Assembly: GCA_015680685.1 (NCBI GenBank) | Contig: MNCI01016594.1 | Coordinates: 829,524-880,578 of the forward strand | DNA length: 51,055 bases | DNA from: Gnetum montanum | Taxonomy: Eukaryota > Streptophyta > Gnetopsida > Gnetales > Gnetaceae | Reading direction: 5' to 3' | In this document: positions 1 through 10,994 of the stretch, piece by piece | Layout of the letters: each line of letters begins with the position of its first letter | Numbering within the stretch: the stretch's first letter is position 1 | Program-made: the position numbers and the translations under genes | Notes under the pieces: generated by a model | What the model saw: only the letters and a program-made list of their open reading frames with translations | What the model was told of the DNA's origin: nothing | The model's database searches: none

Positions 1-640
1 TGCAGTTGTAGATGATGTGTAGTCTGTAATAGCATCTGCTTTAGCCCATTTCATTAGATAGTCTACGACAACTACAATGTAAGCTTTTCCATTAGACATT
101 GGTGTAATGGGCCCCATAAAGTCTATTCCCCAAATGTCAAAGGGTTCTAAATGTTGAATCCATTGTTGCAGATCCTCCATTCTAGTAGTCATTCCCCCAT
201 CATGTTGGCAGTGCTCACAAGATTGAACAAATTAATAGGCATCCTAAAATAATGTTGGCTAGTAATATCCTACAAGCAAGATCTTAATAGCCGTTTGTCT
301 TCCTGCATAGTGATCCCCACAAGGGTCCTCATGAGCATCTTGGAGAACTCTCAGTTGGTTTACCTTGGGCACGCACCATCGAACCAAGCCATCAGGACAC
401 ACTTTGTAAAGTTGTCCATTGATCTCCATGAAGTGCTTGGCTTTGTGAAGAAACTGTTGTTTCTTCCTAAAGTCCAGCTCTTGTGGTGTTTGTTGAGTAA
501 GGAGATAGGTGAGAATAGTACTATACCAGTTCATCTCTGTGGGTTGGTTATTCACTACACCAGCAAAGAGGGCTTCACCAAGAAAATGATTAGACATTAC
601 ATATTCATTCTCTTTGTTGTCCTAGTGCAACTAAGATAAA
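1..640 (-). pseudogene. Integrase (N-terminal HHCC domain and start of core), element A
   Basis: The integrase would insert the cDNA copy into the nuclear genome. The zinc-binding N-domain is visible on the minus strand, with HEDPCGDH near 300-330 and a CEHC pair near 210-225. The start of the catalytic core follows as IDFMGPITPMSNGK with the first catalytic Asp (about 90-140). The remaining DDE residues are beyond the window edge. The sequence aligns closely with element C at 43933-44540. A frame change occurs around 240-260, so the ORF is broken. The segment 330-597 is the RNase H-integrase connection, which also aligns with C. Confidence 0.8.
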
Positions 641-714
641 TGATCTGAAACTACATTGTTGATGCCCTTTCGATCGATCATCGTTAGATCGAAGTCCTAT
701 AGGATTACCAGCCA

Positions 715-2240
715 TCATATAATACAAGGGCTAACCGTTGGCTTGTTCATGAGGAACTGGATTGTAGTATGATCTGTATGGATGAACACTTTGTAACCTA
801 ACACATAGTGCCTAAACTTATCTAGTGCAAACACCACAACCATTAATTCTTTCTCTGTAGTTGTGCAGTTAAGTTGTGCATCGGCAATACTTCTACTTGC
901 ACAGTGGATGTAGTAAGGGCATTTTTGGTCATCTAAATATGTAAGTATGGCTCCTAAAGCATAATTGGACATGTCAGTCATTATGTGGAATGGTCTAGAC
1001 CAGTCAAGAGCTTGTAGAATGGGAGTTTCTAAAAGCTTTTGTTTCAAAGTTTGGAATGCTCATTCACATTCCCTAGTCCACTCAAATGGTACGTCCTTCT
1101 TTGTTGGCTCTACCAACGGTTTGAAAACCTTGGAGAAGTTCTCAATGAATCTCTTGTAGTAGCTAGTGTGTCCAAGGAATGACTGAATGTCTTTGGCAGT
1201 TTCTGGTTGCTAGGTGATTCCTTAGATGACCCTAATTTTATCTAGGTCTACCTCTATTCTTGCGTGTGAAACCTTATGCCCAAGTACTATTCCTTCTTGG
1301 ACCATTAAATGGCTTTTCTACTAGTTGAGCCTTAAATTAGTTTCTACGCATCTTTTTAGTACTTGCTCTAATCGGTCCAAGGCTTGATCAAAACTTGTTC
1401 CATAGGTGGAGAAGTCATCCATAAAGACTTCCACTCTATTCCCTATCTACTATTGGAATATGCTTAGAACTAGGCACTAAAACGTGGCAGGGGCATTGCA
1501 TAAGCCAAATGACATTTTTTTATATGCAAACGTTCCCCAAGGACTGGTGCACATCATCTTGGCTTGGTCTTCTGGGGTTATCCGTATTTGGTTGTATCCA
1601 CTATAGCCATCTAGAAAACTGTAATAATGATGCTATGGTGTCTAAGACTTGGTCAACGAATGGCAATGGAAATTGTTCCTTAAATGTTGTCATGTTTAGT
1701 AGCCTAAAATCTATGCACATCCTCCATTTGCCTCCCTTTCTGGGCATGATTACCAGAGGGCTAACCCATTCGCTATTAGCAATGGGGTATATGAACCCAG
1801 CCTTAAGAAGCTATTCTATTTCTTCTTTTACCACTTGCTTCAATTTTGGGTTCAATCACCTCTGTGGTTGTTTTCGAGGTTTCATGGAGGGGTCAGTGTA
1901 AATCCTATGCTGGCATATCCTAAGATTTATTCCAGTTAATTCGAGATATGACTAGGCAAAGGCTTTTGACCACTTATTTATTACTTTCAGTAGTCTTCCT
2001 TTTTGTTTGGAAGCATGTCTTGCGTTGATGATTACCAATTTTCCATTTTTGAGGATCATATATTCCAGATCGGTGGGCAATGGTTTCAATTCTAGGGGTT
2101 CTTGTTTGAATTTTTCAGGAATTTCCAATTTTCCCTAGTTGATGTTTTTAAGGTTAAGGCTTGGAAGTTGGCAATAGACTTGCTCTAGTGCATCTATGCT
2201 TTTGATGTAAGCACAAGTTATTCCCTCAGTTAATTCCATG
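715..2240 (-). pseudogene. Reverse transcriptase and RNase H, element A
   Basis: This module copies the element RNA into DNA. The RNase H part (715-1047) keeps the three acidic positions in MTDMSNYALGAIL, TTEKELMVV and IHTDH. The reverse-transcriptase active site reads VEVFMDDF at about 1408-1433; FMDDF is the form typical of Athila-lineage elements. Upstream (higher coordinates) the template-binding stretch SEWVSPLVI plus KGGKWRMCIDFR can be read near 1730-1800, and the RICQHRIY segment near 1900-1920. Several stops and frame changes interrupt it. It aligns end to end with element C 44811-46466 and element B 29695-31530. Confidence 0.85.
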
Positions 2241-2272
2241 CACGTTAGTGAGTTTTGATTAACTATCAGCCA

Positions 2273-3018
2273 CTAGGTATCTTCTTGTTGTGTGGCTACT
2301 GCATACAAGCACTTTTGTATATTAATGTCTTGTGCACACTGGTTGCATGTAGGTAATGCTAAACTTTGCACAACCCATGATTTCTGCATGCCATTGCACC
2401 CTCTATCACTATATGCGATGCATGAAACCTTCTTCTTCTTGATCTTTCCAAAAGTGTTATCCTTAGATATTTCTAGAGAAAGATCGTGGATTCCTAGGCA
2501 TGCATCTATAGTACTTAGCCATGCCCTTCCCATTATTATTGGGAAGTTGTCTTTACCGTTATTCACTTGTATCATTAGGAAATTAGCTAGGTATGACCAC
2601 CCACACACAGTGGTGACGATGTCCTCCACCAGTCCCAAGGGAATAGTGATGGATTGGTCGGCCAGCTCTAGGCAAATATTTCTCTTCCTTAATGGAGGTA
2701 GGTTCAGGCTTTGTACATTTCTTGTGATATTAAGTTGACTCCAGAACCTGAATCCAGAAGAGCTTTGCATGGCTCATTCCCAGCAATTTGGAGATAGATT
2801 AGGGGGCTTCCAAGATCAGAGAATTTCCTGGGAAGGTGGCCAACCTTAATCCAATCAGTAACGACATGTGTTAACATAACCATATGCGTTGAGCTCAGTG
2901 TTTGGTTTGAAGGGAGCTCTGAAGCCTTATTTGATGGGAAGGCATTTAGAGGTTCAACTGCTTGTGTTTGTATGGGCTTGGTTGGACTGTTGGCTCTAAA
3001 GAAAGGTCTTTTCTTCAT
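2273..3018 (-). pseudogene. Retropepsin-like aspartic protease, element A
   Basis: This protease would process the Gag-Pol polyprotein. The active-site Asp is in ALLDSGSG (about 2747-2765) and the second fold signature is FPIIMGRAWL (about 2530-2560). Compared with element C, where the same place reads MYKAWNLPP, A reads MYKA-stop because one G is missing near 2700-2710. The protease is therefore split over two frames. Downstream of the fold a Cys-rich tail (CNQCAQDI at about 2320-2345) is conserved in A, B and C and precedes the reverse-transcriptase linker. Confidence 0.85.
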
Positions 3019-5414
3019 ATGGTTGTCATAACCAATAGCAGGTTGAGGATTTATAGCCCTTGTGGCATTGTGTTGCTACAGTTGAGTAGGGAGTTCCCCT
3101 TGCATTGTTGAAGCGGGTGGTAATGGAGCTATTGATGTGAGAGTTATAGATGGATTTGAAGGATGGTATGTTTGTGGGTTATCTTCCCTAGGAGAAGGAG
3201 TTCTAAAGTACTCACTAGCTTGGTAGTGATGTTGAGGTGTAACATGACGAACAGAGTCACGTGGAGAGATTGGATGTTGCACGTAGTAGCCATATGGGTC
3301 AAGTTGTCGGTAGGGGTAGTGTTGCCTTGGTGGTGGCATCCCCCATGGCTGTGGGTATTGCCATTGTTGATATTCCTCAATGGGTTGTGGTGGAGTTCCA
3401 CTTGGATAATATGTTGAAGGTTGGTGGAACTGCCTTGGGTTACCTTGGGGATAAGATAATCATTGGGGTTCTTGTCATTTATTTAGTCGTGGGTTGAGTG
3501 CTTACACCCCAGAATCTTGTAGATGCGAGATCACTGGGCAACATCCCTTAGGATGGTCATATTGACATATCTCGCATCCACCATCATTATCTATTTCTAT
3601 ATCCACAACCTCTTCTATGATGGCCATTTTACCCTTACCCTTGTTACGTGCATTTTCCACTTCTCTCTTTTTCTTTTTGTCATGGTCACTACCTTGCTTC
3701 CTAGACTCCTCTACAGTTTTAAGAGTAGTTTTAGACCTACTATCCAAGGAGTCCCACATTTGGTCTACCTTTGCTGATACTTTTGTTGTTAACTTTTGGA
3801 GAGAAAAAGTTTTCCTATTCACCATCTCTTTGAGTGGTGACTCTTCTTCCTCCTCACAAAATGTCACTCCCCTTTTTCGGAGGGAAGGATCTCGGTTGTA
3901 TTCTTCTGCACTTGCTCTCTTTCATAGCTCACCTTCTTCTCTGGCTACTTGCTTTAGCAATCTAGGGATTTGATGAGACCTAAGCTCTGATAACCTTCCT
4001 TGGGCATACGTCCCAAGGGTTCTTCTTGTTTCATGCCTAAGTTCATCCACGAGATGACGTAGTTGATCTCGCTGCGAATAACCATGACCAGGGCAACAAT
4101 GCTACAGTGCATAATAGCGGCCCATGGTAGCATCCAAGGGTTCATGATTTTCTTGCTTCCATCCTTGGATTTACTTCCACAGGTTAGACACTCAGGAGTA
4201 TGTTTGTTACTTATAGTTGAATAGTTCTAACATTGTACTCCACCTCAGAATGGATTTCAGTTCTAAGGACTGGTACCAGCTTTCAGCTTCTTTCACTAGT
4301 GTCCTTGGGAACAACTTTAGTTTTTGGCATTTGTTTTCTATGTTTTACAAGGCACATGCATCGTGGAATTCTTGTAAATGATTTTGAGGATCAACATTGT
4401 ATCCCCCTTCAAATCATGGGATGTTGTTCATGTATAACCTCTTGATCCTACTATCCTTTTGATGCCTTGTTGGAACTCTTACAGCCTCTGTTATATCTAG
4501 TATGCTTCTAGTTGCAAGTAGGGGTTCTTCATGATCATCTCATTCATAGCGTCTATGGTATCTATGTGGTTCCCTACTCTCCCTTCTTCTATGCCTTAAT
4601 TCCTTAGAGTGCCCTTGTCCTCATTCTAGATTGTCTCATTGATGTTTTTCACTTTGTTTTCTCTTATCCTCACGATTGGTTTCCTATGACTGCATTTGGA
4701 CACTAAAGGAGATGGTGAAGGTGACAATGAAGGTGAAGAAAAAGGAGAACCATTTCCATGATGGTGTTTTCTACCTTCTCTTTGGTGGTCTTGGTCAGAA
4801 TCATGATCACGATCAGAACGTTCGCCCTTATCATGTGTTTGTGTTTCTTTGTTGAACACTTCATGTTCTTGGGTATTAGAACCAAGGTTGTGAATAGTGG
4901 AGTGGAGGTTTTGATACACTACCTCTTGACCACTGTTAGGAGGAGGAACATCATTTCGTGGGGAACCTGTTGAAGCAAGTTCACCATCCTCAATTTCGCT
5001 TAAAATGTGCGGAGCATCATGGGGTCATTTACCCTTTGAGGATGTGTGGTATCTCTCCTATCGGAAGTCCCTTTGACGTTGTGCTTCTATGGGATGATAG
5101 GATCTTGTGTCATGATTGCATGCAACGTATTCTGCGTATAAAAGCAGGATGCCTATTTGTGAGAGAGCACGAAGGAGCATGTTGGGGACTGATCAATATG
5201 GAGGCAACACTATGTTACCCTCCAAGTCTCTCCAATGCAGTTATTCATCTTGGTGCAGAATAAAGGTGAAGTTGGGTACATACTTATCGGGATGAGTATA
5301 TACCACATGAAACTGTTGAGGAACTGGTAGATTCTAGTTATGTGTATTATTCCACCGACTACCTCTTTTGTTAGTCCTAGGCGGTGAAGTGCTCTTATGC
5401 GAAGAAGAAGACAT
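3019..5414 (-). pseudogene. Gag polyprotein, element A
   Basis: This is the structural nucleocapsid precursor. The start is chosen at the minus-strand ATG 5412-5414 (MSSSSHKSTSPP), the first one after the primer-binding site. Proceeding leftward there is a polar His/Arg/Asp-rich stretch (4626-4919), a decayed capsid-like core (about 3950-4450), and a Lys-rich coiled region (3580-3867). A compact zinc knuckle CEICQYDHPKGC (3536-3577) and a Pro/Tyr/Gln-rich tail (3076-3339) come before the protease. The knuckle spacing is C-x2-C-x3-H-x3-C, shorter than the usual CCHC. Many stops and frameshifts are present. Elements B, C and E have matching Gag regions. Confidence 0.8.
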
Positions 5415-5540
5415 CTTGTCTTGTTCAATGTGCGATGTACCGTTTTCTTATCTTCCTTTGATTAACTCTAAGGGTTCATTCTAATGTTCCAATGATATGA
5501 ATGATTTCCTATGTTCTACGCAGCGCACAAACAACTAAGT

Positions 5541-5557
5541 CCTCAGCAATGGTGCCA
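5541..5557 (-). other. Primer-binding site, element A (tRNA-Asp type, CpG-decayed)
   Basis: On the minus strand this reads TGGCACCATTGCTGAGG, directly after the LTR end ...CATCA with one intervening T. It matches the complement of a plant tRNA-Asp 3' end (TGGCGCCGTTGCCGGGG). Every difference is a CpG-to-TpG or CpG-to-CpA change. It fixes the polarity of element A and its 5' LTR boundary. Confidence 0.82.
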
Positions 5558-5558
5558 A

Positions 5559-6310
5559 TGATGAGTGGCGAGGTACCCCTACACTCAACCATATGAATAC
5601 GAGCATTTCATGTGTGATCTGGTCAAACTCCAAGGACTAAGTGCTTATGCGCCTTAATGGAACACTTAGGATTGTCTTCCCAAACTTACTTGTATTGTCA
5701 CGGTTGTATGGTTAAGTAAGCTTGAGGTATATGATTTTTATAGCTTTTTGTCTTTTTATGTCTTCTGCTAATATAGGAAAGGGAGAGAGAACTAAGTGAC
5801 TAACGTACATTAACTAAGTTCCAAATGTTCCTAACACCAGTATCCATTCCCACTTGCCATACAAATCCTGAACCAGTGCAACGCTATTGGGATTACCAAA
5901 CACTAATTGTTACTAGGTTATCAAGTGCTACACACATGCTCAATGCGGTTGTACTGAGTGTATTTAACTAAGGGGTTTGAAGGTTGAGAAAGATATTAAT
6001 TAACTAGAAAAGCATTAAACAATCATTAATTACTAATTAGCTTAATTTGTATGCTGCAAGGTTTATCATAAAGTTCATCTTTATTGCCATACACATAATT
6101 GTGTTCAGGTACAAATTTCTCAAATAAAGATCCGTTCACTCTATGACTCCTACTGCAGGCACATAGAAATAATTCTAACTCTAGAATAATAGAAATACAA
6201 GAATTTGGCTAAGGGTCTAAGTCTAGCTCCCTTGAAAAAAGGGTGCCACCTCTTATTTATAGAAGATGAGGCAGGACGCGATATCATGTATGCGATATCA
6301 TGGGTCATCA
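5559..6310 (-). repeat. 5' LTR of element A
   Basis: The plus strand begins TGATGAGTGG and ends GGGTCATCA, giving TGATG/CATCA terminal inverted repeats. The same left terminus recurs at 33892 (element E) and 40678 (element C). A TATA box is present at 6253-6262. Length is 752 bp versus 868 (E) and 815 (C). The right flank is ORF3-like sequence of element B, not a polypurine tract, as expected of a 5' LTR. Confidence 0.85.
6253..6304 (-). promoter_or_regulatory. LTR promoter: TATA box plus upstream GATATC boxes, element A
   Basis: The minus strand has CTATAAATAA (6253-6262). Upstream of it (6278-6304) are two copies of GCGATATCATG. The same TATA-plus-box layout occurs in the LTRs of E and C, which carry more copies. 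Confidence 0.65.
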
Positions 6311-6339
6311 CTCTAGAGGTCACTCATGGTCAGAATGGG

Positions 6340-8990
6340 AACATCCCACAAATAGGGCATGATTGGAAACATCTCCTTTACATTGACAAACTAGGCAGAA
6401 AATTTTTTACATTCAATGTTGAATGCCCTTACTACATTTTGCAGCTCCTGGTAGTCATTCATCCATCTAGCTATGTTCTTGGTAATTGATTTTTGATTTA
6501 TGAAACGTGCCTTAAGAACTTTGAGTTCAGCTTTAGCCACTGTTAGCTTGTCCTTGGTGTCCTTGTGGTGTTTAAACTCAACCTTGTACAACAAGTATGA
6601 GCTAGCCACCTACTTCTCCAACTTAAAACATGGCCATTCAACAGTCAACATAGCTAGATTTACGTAATGGAGGTTGGCAAGCTCCATATACTCCATCATC
6701 TCCTTGATCTGCAACTCCTTTGTGTAAATTTCCACTTTGTTGTAGGCATCTATCCCATTAATGATGGGTTGCCAAACTTCCCTTTCTTATTGGAGTTGTT
6801 GTAGGGCATCATTTACCTTTGCCTTCACCAATTGGACATGGACATGTTTTTCATTTATTTCCTTTTGTAGACCAACTTGCTCTTTGTAATGATCTTTAAC
6901 TTTCTCAAATTTGAGAGCTTCGGATTTCTAGGTGGCTACCTCAACTGCAGCCTTCTAGAGAAGGCCATGCACCTCCTCCATGGAGAGATTCTTGTTCTCT
7001 ACTACCAATCTCCTTATTTCTATTTTTTCTATAGCTAGTTGCTCCTACTGCTGATGGATGAAATCTATTAACTATTGCTTGTGTGCATCAATGTTTTGCA
7101 AGTGATGATTCTCTATGATTAGTTGGACATTCTCCTAGCAGGTCTAATCTAAGGCCTTCTAAGTCTTGTATTGTGTTGCTTCTACCAAGGATTTGTAGAA
7201 CATTGCCATTTCCATTGCATTCTCAAGCCTTTTGAGCCTAGACTAAAACTATTAGATAGCTTCATCTCTTGTGAGTGCTGGGTTGAGAAATGTGGGATGG
7301 ACAATTTGGGCTCTTAGTTTGACAACCTCCATAGCCAAGCATTCATTCCACTCTTTGGCTATTTCGAGCTACTCATTCAATATAATGTTCTTGCCCCTTA
7401 CCTTTAGAAGCTCTGACTAGGTTTCAGGGATGTTATTCAAAAGGTCAAAGATATCCGAAAGTGGTTGCCCGATTCCCACCTGTTGGTCTAATAGCTCTTC
7501 ATGCTATGCTACACTTATTTTGCCACTTATAATTCCTATAGATGTCTGCACATCTTTGAGTGTAGTGATGTCTAGTGTAGGTGTCATAGGTGCATTGAGC
7601 ATTTTAGCAATCCTATCAATGATCACCTATGCTATTGTTTCCTACCCTTGGTGCTGCATCACTAAAAACTTTGCCCCTTCATCCTCCTCCAAGCACACTG
7701 AGAAGGTTGCAGTGTTGCTAGAAATTTTTGGGAGTGGCTATTGTTCTGTGAGAGATACTATGAATTCTTTAGTGCTCAGATTTGACCTTGTAGGTAGTTG
7801 CATTCTTTGGGTAGAGAAAATGGATCCACCATCACCCATTAGATTGATTATTAGAGCCACCTCATTAAGGTGCCTCATGGCTAGTCTATCTAAAGATGGG
7901 TTCCCACCACTCATGCCTACTCTTTGCTCTTATTCACTCAAGAGCCATTCTCTATATTTACACAACCATTGGGTAGTTGTAGCTATGTTTGGCACTATTG
8001 TTTGAGTGGTAGGTGGTGCAGGTCACTGCTCCTCTTCTTGAATTGTAGTTGCAGGCGTTTTATCCTTCATCATTTTTGCCTAGTTGGTGGTCAAAATAGT
8101 TCTGACATCATCATTGGTGTAATGGAATATTCCTTCCCTTCAACAAAGTTTCTTGATGAGGCATGGAAAAGAGAGTATCTTCCTTCCACATTCATTTTCT
8201 TTAAAGTGCTTCTCCATCTCTAGATAGATCAACTATGGAAGGTTAATCGAGAATCTCCCACTGAGAGTGGCACATTCTTAGGTAGAGAAGGTAGTGATTT
8301 TGCTTGGCCTCACTATGGGATTGAGGTGGAAGGTTGCAATCTTAAAATGGATCCTCTCTACTAGTGTGAGTGCATCAACATCCATGCAATCAACACCACA
8401 TCCATTCATTCTTGATGCTCATATCTGCTTACATTAGGATCTTGGTAAGGTTTGCCCCTATTTCGGGCAACCCAAGCATTACAGCAATGGCATGCACTAA
8501 GTAGGACACTGAGATGTCCTTGATCTTTACTATTTCTCTAGGCTACCTGTTATTCTAGAAGAAAAATATTTCTCCCATGTATCACTTCCCAATGGAAGTG
8601 ATGATTGGCCACATGGGAGACCTTCAATTGATCTTGCGCTTCTCTTGGTGCATGCTCTAGGAAAGGGCCAAAGTTTAACTCTTGGAGCATCGATTTCTAG
8701 ACCTCCCTCAATTTGATTTAATTTATTCAAGCCTCTGTTAAGGTCACCTTGAGGTTTGCTAGTTGTTTAGGTATATCATCCTAATAAGAGTGTTTTGTTG
8801 TTGCTGCTGCTAGTTCTAGAATCTATATGATAGATTCCACTTTTGCCTCCTCCCTAAGAGGACCTATGGCATGGGTTGTAAGTAGTTCTTCTTGTTGAGG
8901 TTGTTCTTGGCCTTGTCCCATTCTAAGCTATTTTCCCTTGGTTGGGATGGTCTTGCTTCCTACATGTGCTTTCCTTTTGGTGTCATCTAC
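6340..8990 (-). pseudogene. ORF3 accessory protein (coiled-coil), element B, decayed
   Basis: This lies between integrase and the 3' LTR, the position of the env-like ORF in Athila elements. The best-preserved part (6391-6609) reads KAELKVLKARFINQKSITKN and aligns with ELEVVKASYQGQKGITTN in element E (35084-35464). Upstream, a match to E's N-domain (LNFGPFLEH near 8660) can be read. The middle is Glu/Gln/Leu-rich with heptad character, suggesting a long coiled coil. I see no signal peptide or membrane segment, so a classical envelope role is not supported. The likely start is near 8986 by alignment with E. The frame is broken many times; element A's LTR removed the C-terminal end. Confidence 0.65.
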
Positions 8991-9440
8991 AGTTACAATC
9001 CATCCTTTAAAGTTTAACCAACTAATGAGAAATGCATGGATGGATTGTAACTTTAAAGTTTTTGAATACCTTTTCTCATTAGTTAGTTACACTTTGGCTA
9101 AGGTTGGACCATGGCAGATTGATTATTTTATTAATTATTTATTATAATTATCATTGAAGCTTGTTGGAAAGGTTTAACTCTTATAATTTAGTGTTTAACA
9201 ATTGATTTTTTAGTTAAACCTTTTGGGAGTTAGAAAAATTACAAAAAAATTTTCTATAAAAAATGGTACATTTGTGGTCCTCACAATGAAGAGCTTATCT
9301 CTTGTAGTTGTAGGATCAAATAATGGAGTGATTAGAATAAAATATTTGTGAGTTATGGGCTCTAAAAGGTTCTAGGCTTTGAAAAATTGAAAAACTCTAC
9401 GTTTGTGAGAAAATGTAAAATTTTCTAAGTGGGGTCACAC
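8991..9440 (-). other. Leader between internal promoter and ORF3, element B
   Basis: This is an AT-rich stretch of about 450 bp with no coding match. It contains an imperfect inverted pair (AAAGGTTTAAC near 9168 and GTTAAACCTTT near 9213). It corresponds in position to 37734-38225 in element E. Confidence 0.45.
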
Positions 9441-9538
9441 CTATTTATACTATTTTTTTATTGCATTAATGGGGCCCCATATATGGGGCCTCATATATGG
9501 GTCTACTCTGTCAATGAGGCCCTGTATATAGGGCCCAT
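9441..9538 (-). promoter_or_regulatory. Candidate internal promoter of ORF3, element B
   Basis: The minus strand has GTATAAATAG at 9441-9450, a good plant TATA box. Upstream at 9471-9538 are repeated palindromic boxes built from GGGGCCCCATATAT and variants. The geometry (TATA, then repeats starting about 20 bp upstream) copies that of the family's LTR promoters. Element E has a TATA-like run with different boxes at the equivalent place. Confidence 0.5.
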
Positions 9539-10107
9539 CAACCAAAATTTTCAAATTTGAATATCTCCTGAAATATAATGAATTTTTCAATGAAATTGGG
9601 ATTCATGGAATCCCAAAAAAGCCAAGAATATGATAAAATCATTGAAGAGGGTCTTTGAAAGCTCAAAAATTGAAAAACTTAATAGAGAATGTATGTAATG
9701 AATAAAATTTGTAAAGGAGTACATGGTCTGATGTGGAAGATGGGTGCACGAAAGATTTTGGCTGCAAGAATGTCTAGGGATAAGGTACTTAACAAACCTA
9801 ACCAAGAGATATGCAAGTGGGTACTCCCCATAGTAAGCACATGTCCATTTTTCCGTCACATAACCTAAGGAGTCTGTAGGCCCCATAGGTGACTAATGTT
9901 CAATGGAAGTTAAGGACCAAAAATTGAAAGATACTACCTAAGAATTCAAATATGTCAAACCAAGACATGGAATCAAGAACATGGACACTAGTAGCGAGGT
10001 AAGTTATGGATAGCATAAATGAATGATGGAGAAGGGGGAATGGAACTCCCAACTAAGGTCATAAGAAGCCCATTATGAAGTTCATTTTTAAAATAATCAA
10101 AGAAGAT
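9539..10107 (-). other. Non-coding spacer between pol and ORF3, element B (part 1)
   Basis: No supported gene. A segment near 9810-9890 (GTGGGTACTCCCCATAG and following) aligns with GTGGGTCCTCCCCAAAG at about 38660 (E) and 42220 (C). This identifies it as the family's 3' spacer. Confidence 0.6.
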
Positions 10108-10112
10108 CCATC
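10108..10112. repeat. Left target-site duplication of element G (CCATC)
   Basis: CCATC directly precedes the left LTR of G and is repeated exactly at 27492-27496 after the right LTR. A perfect 5-bp duplication is normal for Ty3/gypsy integration and proves both G ends. Confidence 0.92.
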
Positions 10113-10854
10113 TGTAATGACGGAAAATGTCGGTCGCTAGAAAATACCAAACAAAATCCGTGTACACAGTTTTAACCACGGATTCGTGTGAGGGCTATGC
10201 TGGAGAAAACGAATCCGCAGTGCCCTGAACGGTCTTTTCGATCAGACAGGGACTTACTTAATTAGTAAATCGACGAACATTATAGGTGTTTCGTGGAATG
10301 ATTTGATTCGATAAATCGCGAAAAGAGAGGAAAACAATGTAGATAAATTGCAATAATGACAACGTTAACATGACAAAGGGAATCAGATTTAAGAGAAATG
10401 CGTGACTTCAAGATCTGTACTCTGACCCGAAAAAATGAGTATTTTGTATACAAAGCTACAATGGGAAGACTCCGATTATCTTGTGCGAAACATACACAAA
10501 ATAATAAGAAAAACTATTTAACAAGGAGTGCAGAATGGAGCTTGGTCTACCTTGTAAGCCAAAGACAGAGTGCAAGGAAGGTCAAGCTCGGATGTCTATC
10601 AATCAACTGTGTCTGATTAATAGATCTTGCTAATCGCACCAGATGATCTCTCGATCTCTAATCTATCTTCTTCGCTTTGGGTAATCTCTGCTCAAGATCG
10701 CCAAGGATCACCGATGGGGGAACTGTATTTTTTCCAAAAGGTATGATCGCTCCTACTGCCAATGCTTGAAAAATGTCTCTTGTTTCTACTCAAGGATGAT
10801 AATTGCCAAAGGTTGAAGATGCCAGCCGCCCCTTTTTTTTCTTCACCAGCTGGA

Positions 10855-10864
10855 GTATTTATAG
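10855..10864 (-). promoter_or_regulatory. TATA box in 3' LTR of element G
   Basis: The minus strand reads CTATAAATAC. The same box is at 26739-26748 in the other LTR. Upstream (10960-11480) is a dense cluster of TTACGC/GCGTAA motifs, probably the U3 control region. Confidence 0.6.
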
Positions 10865-10962
10865 GTTCGACAACATGTGGAAAGGGCACGGCCTTGATGA
10901 CACATGTCTCAAACCTACAAAACACCGTTGACTTGACCATCTTTATGTTGAAACTCGTGATT

Positions 10963-10994
10963 ACGCACAATACGCTCATCCGCATATTGTGCAT
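10963..10994. repeat. Inverted repeat in U3 of 3' LTR, element G
   Basis: The arms 10963-10974 (ACGCACAATACG) and 10983-10994 form a hairpin. It is perfect in the other LTR and shows CpG decay in the right arm here. Confidence 0.6.

Larger units (their letters stand above)
1..6310 (-). mobile_element. Element A: Athila-like Ty3/gypsy retrotransposon, 5' LTR to integrase, cut by window edge
   Basis: Reading leftward on the minus strand the order is 5' LTR (5559-6310), primer-binding site (5541-5557), gag, protease, reverse transcriptase, RNase H and integrase, which runs off at position 1. The FMDDF reverse-transcriptase motif and the tRNA-Asp-type primer site point to the Athila lineage. The right flank (6311 onward) aligns with the 3' end of ORF3 in element E, so A was inserted into element B's ORF3. 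The 3' LTR and one target-site duplication lie outside the window. Frameshifts and stops run through all modules, so the copy is dead. Confidence 0.88.

Noticed and set aside
2292-2738. Plus-strand open frame of 148 codons
   Set aside because: Antisense shadow of element A's protease, which has clear motifs on the minus strand.
7430-8005. Plus-strand open frame of 191 codons
   Set aside because: It is antisense to ORF3 of element B; the plus-strand peptide has no recognisable domain and the minus strand aligns with element E.
9471-9500. Transposon terminal inverted repeat (GGGGCCCC)
   Set aside because: The palindromes are tandem boxes upstream of a TATA sequence and no partner terminus or target duplication was found.
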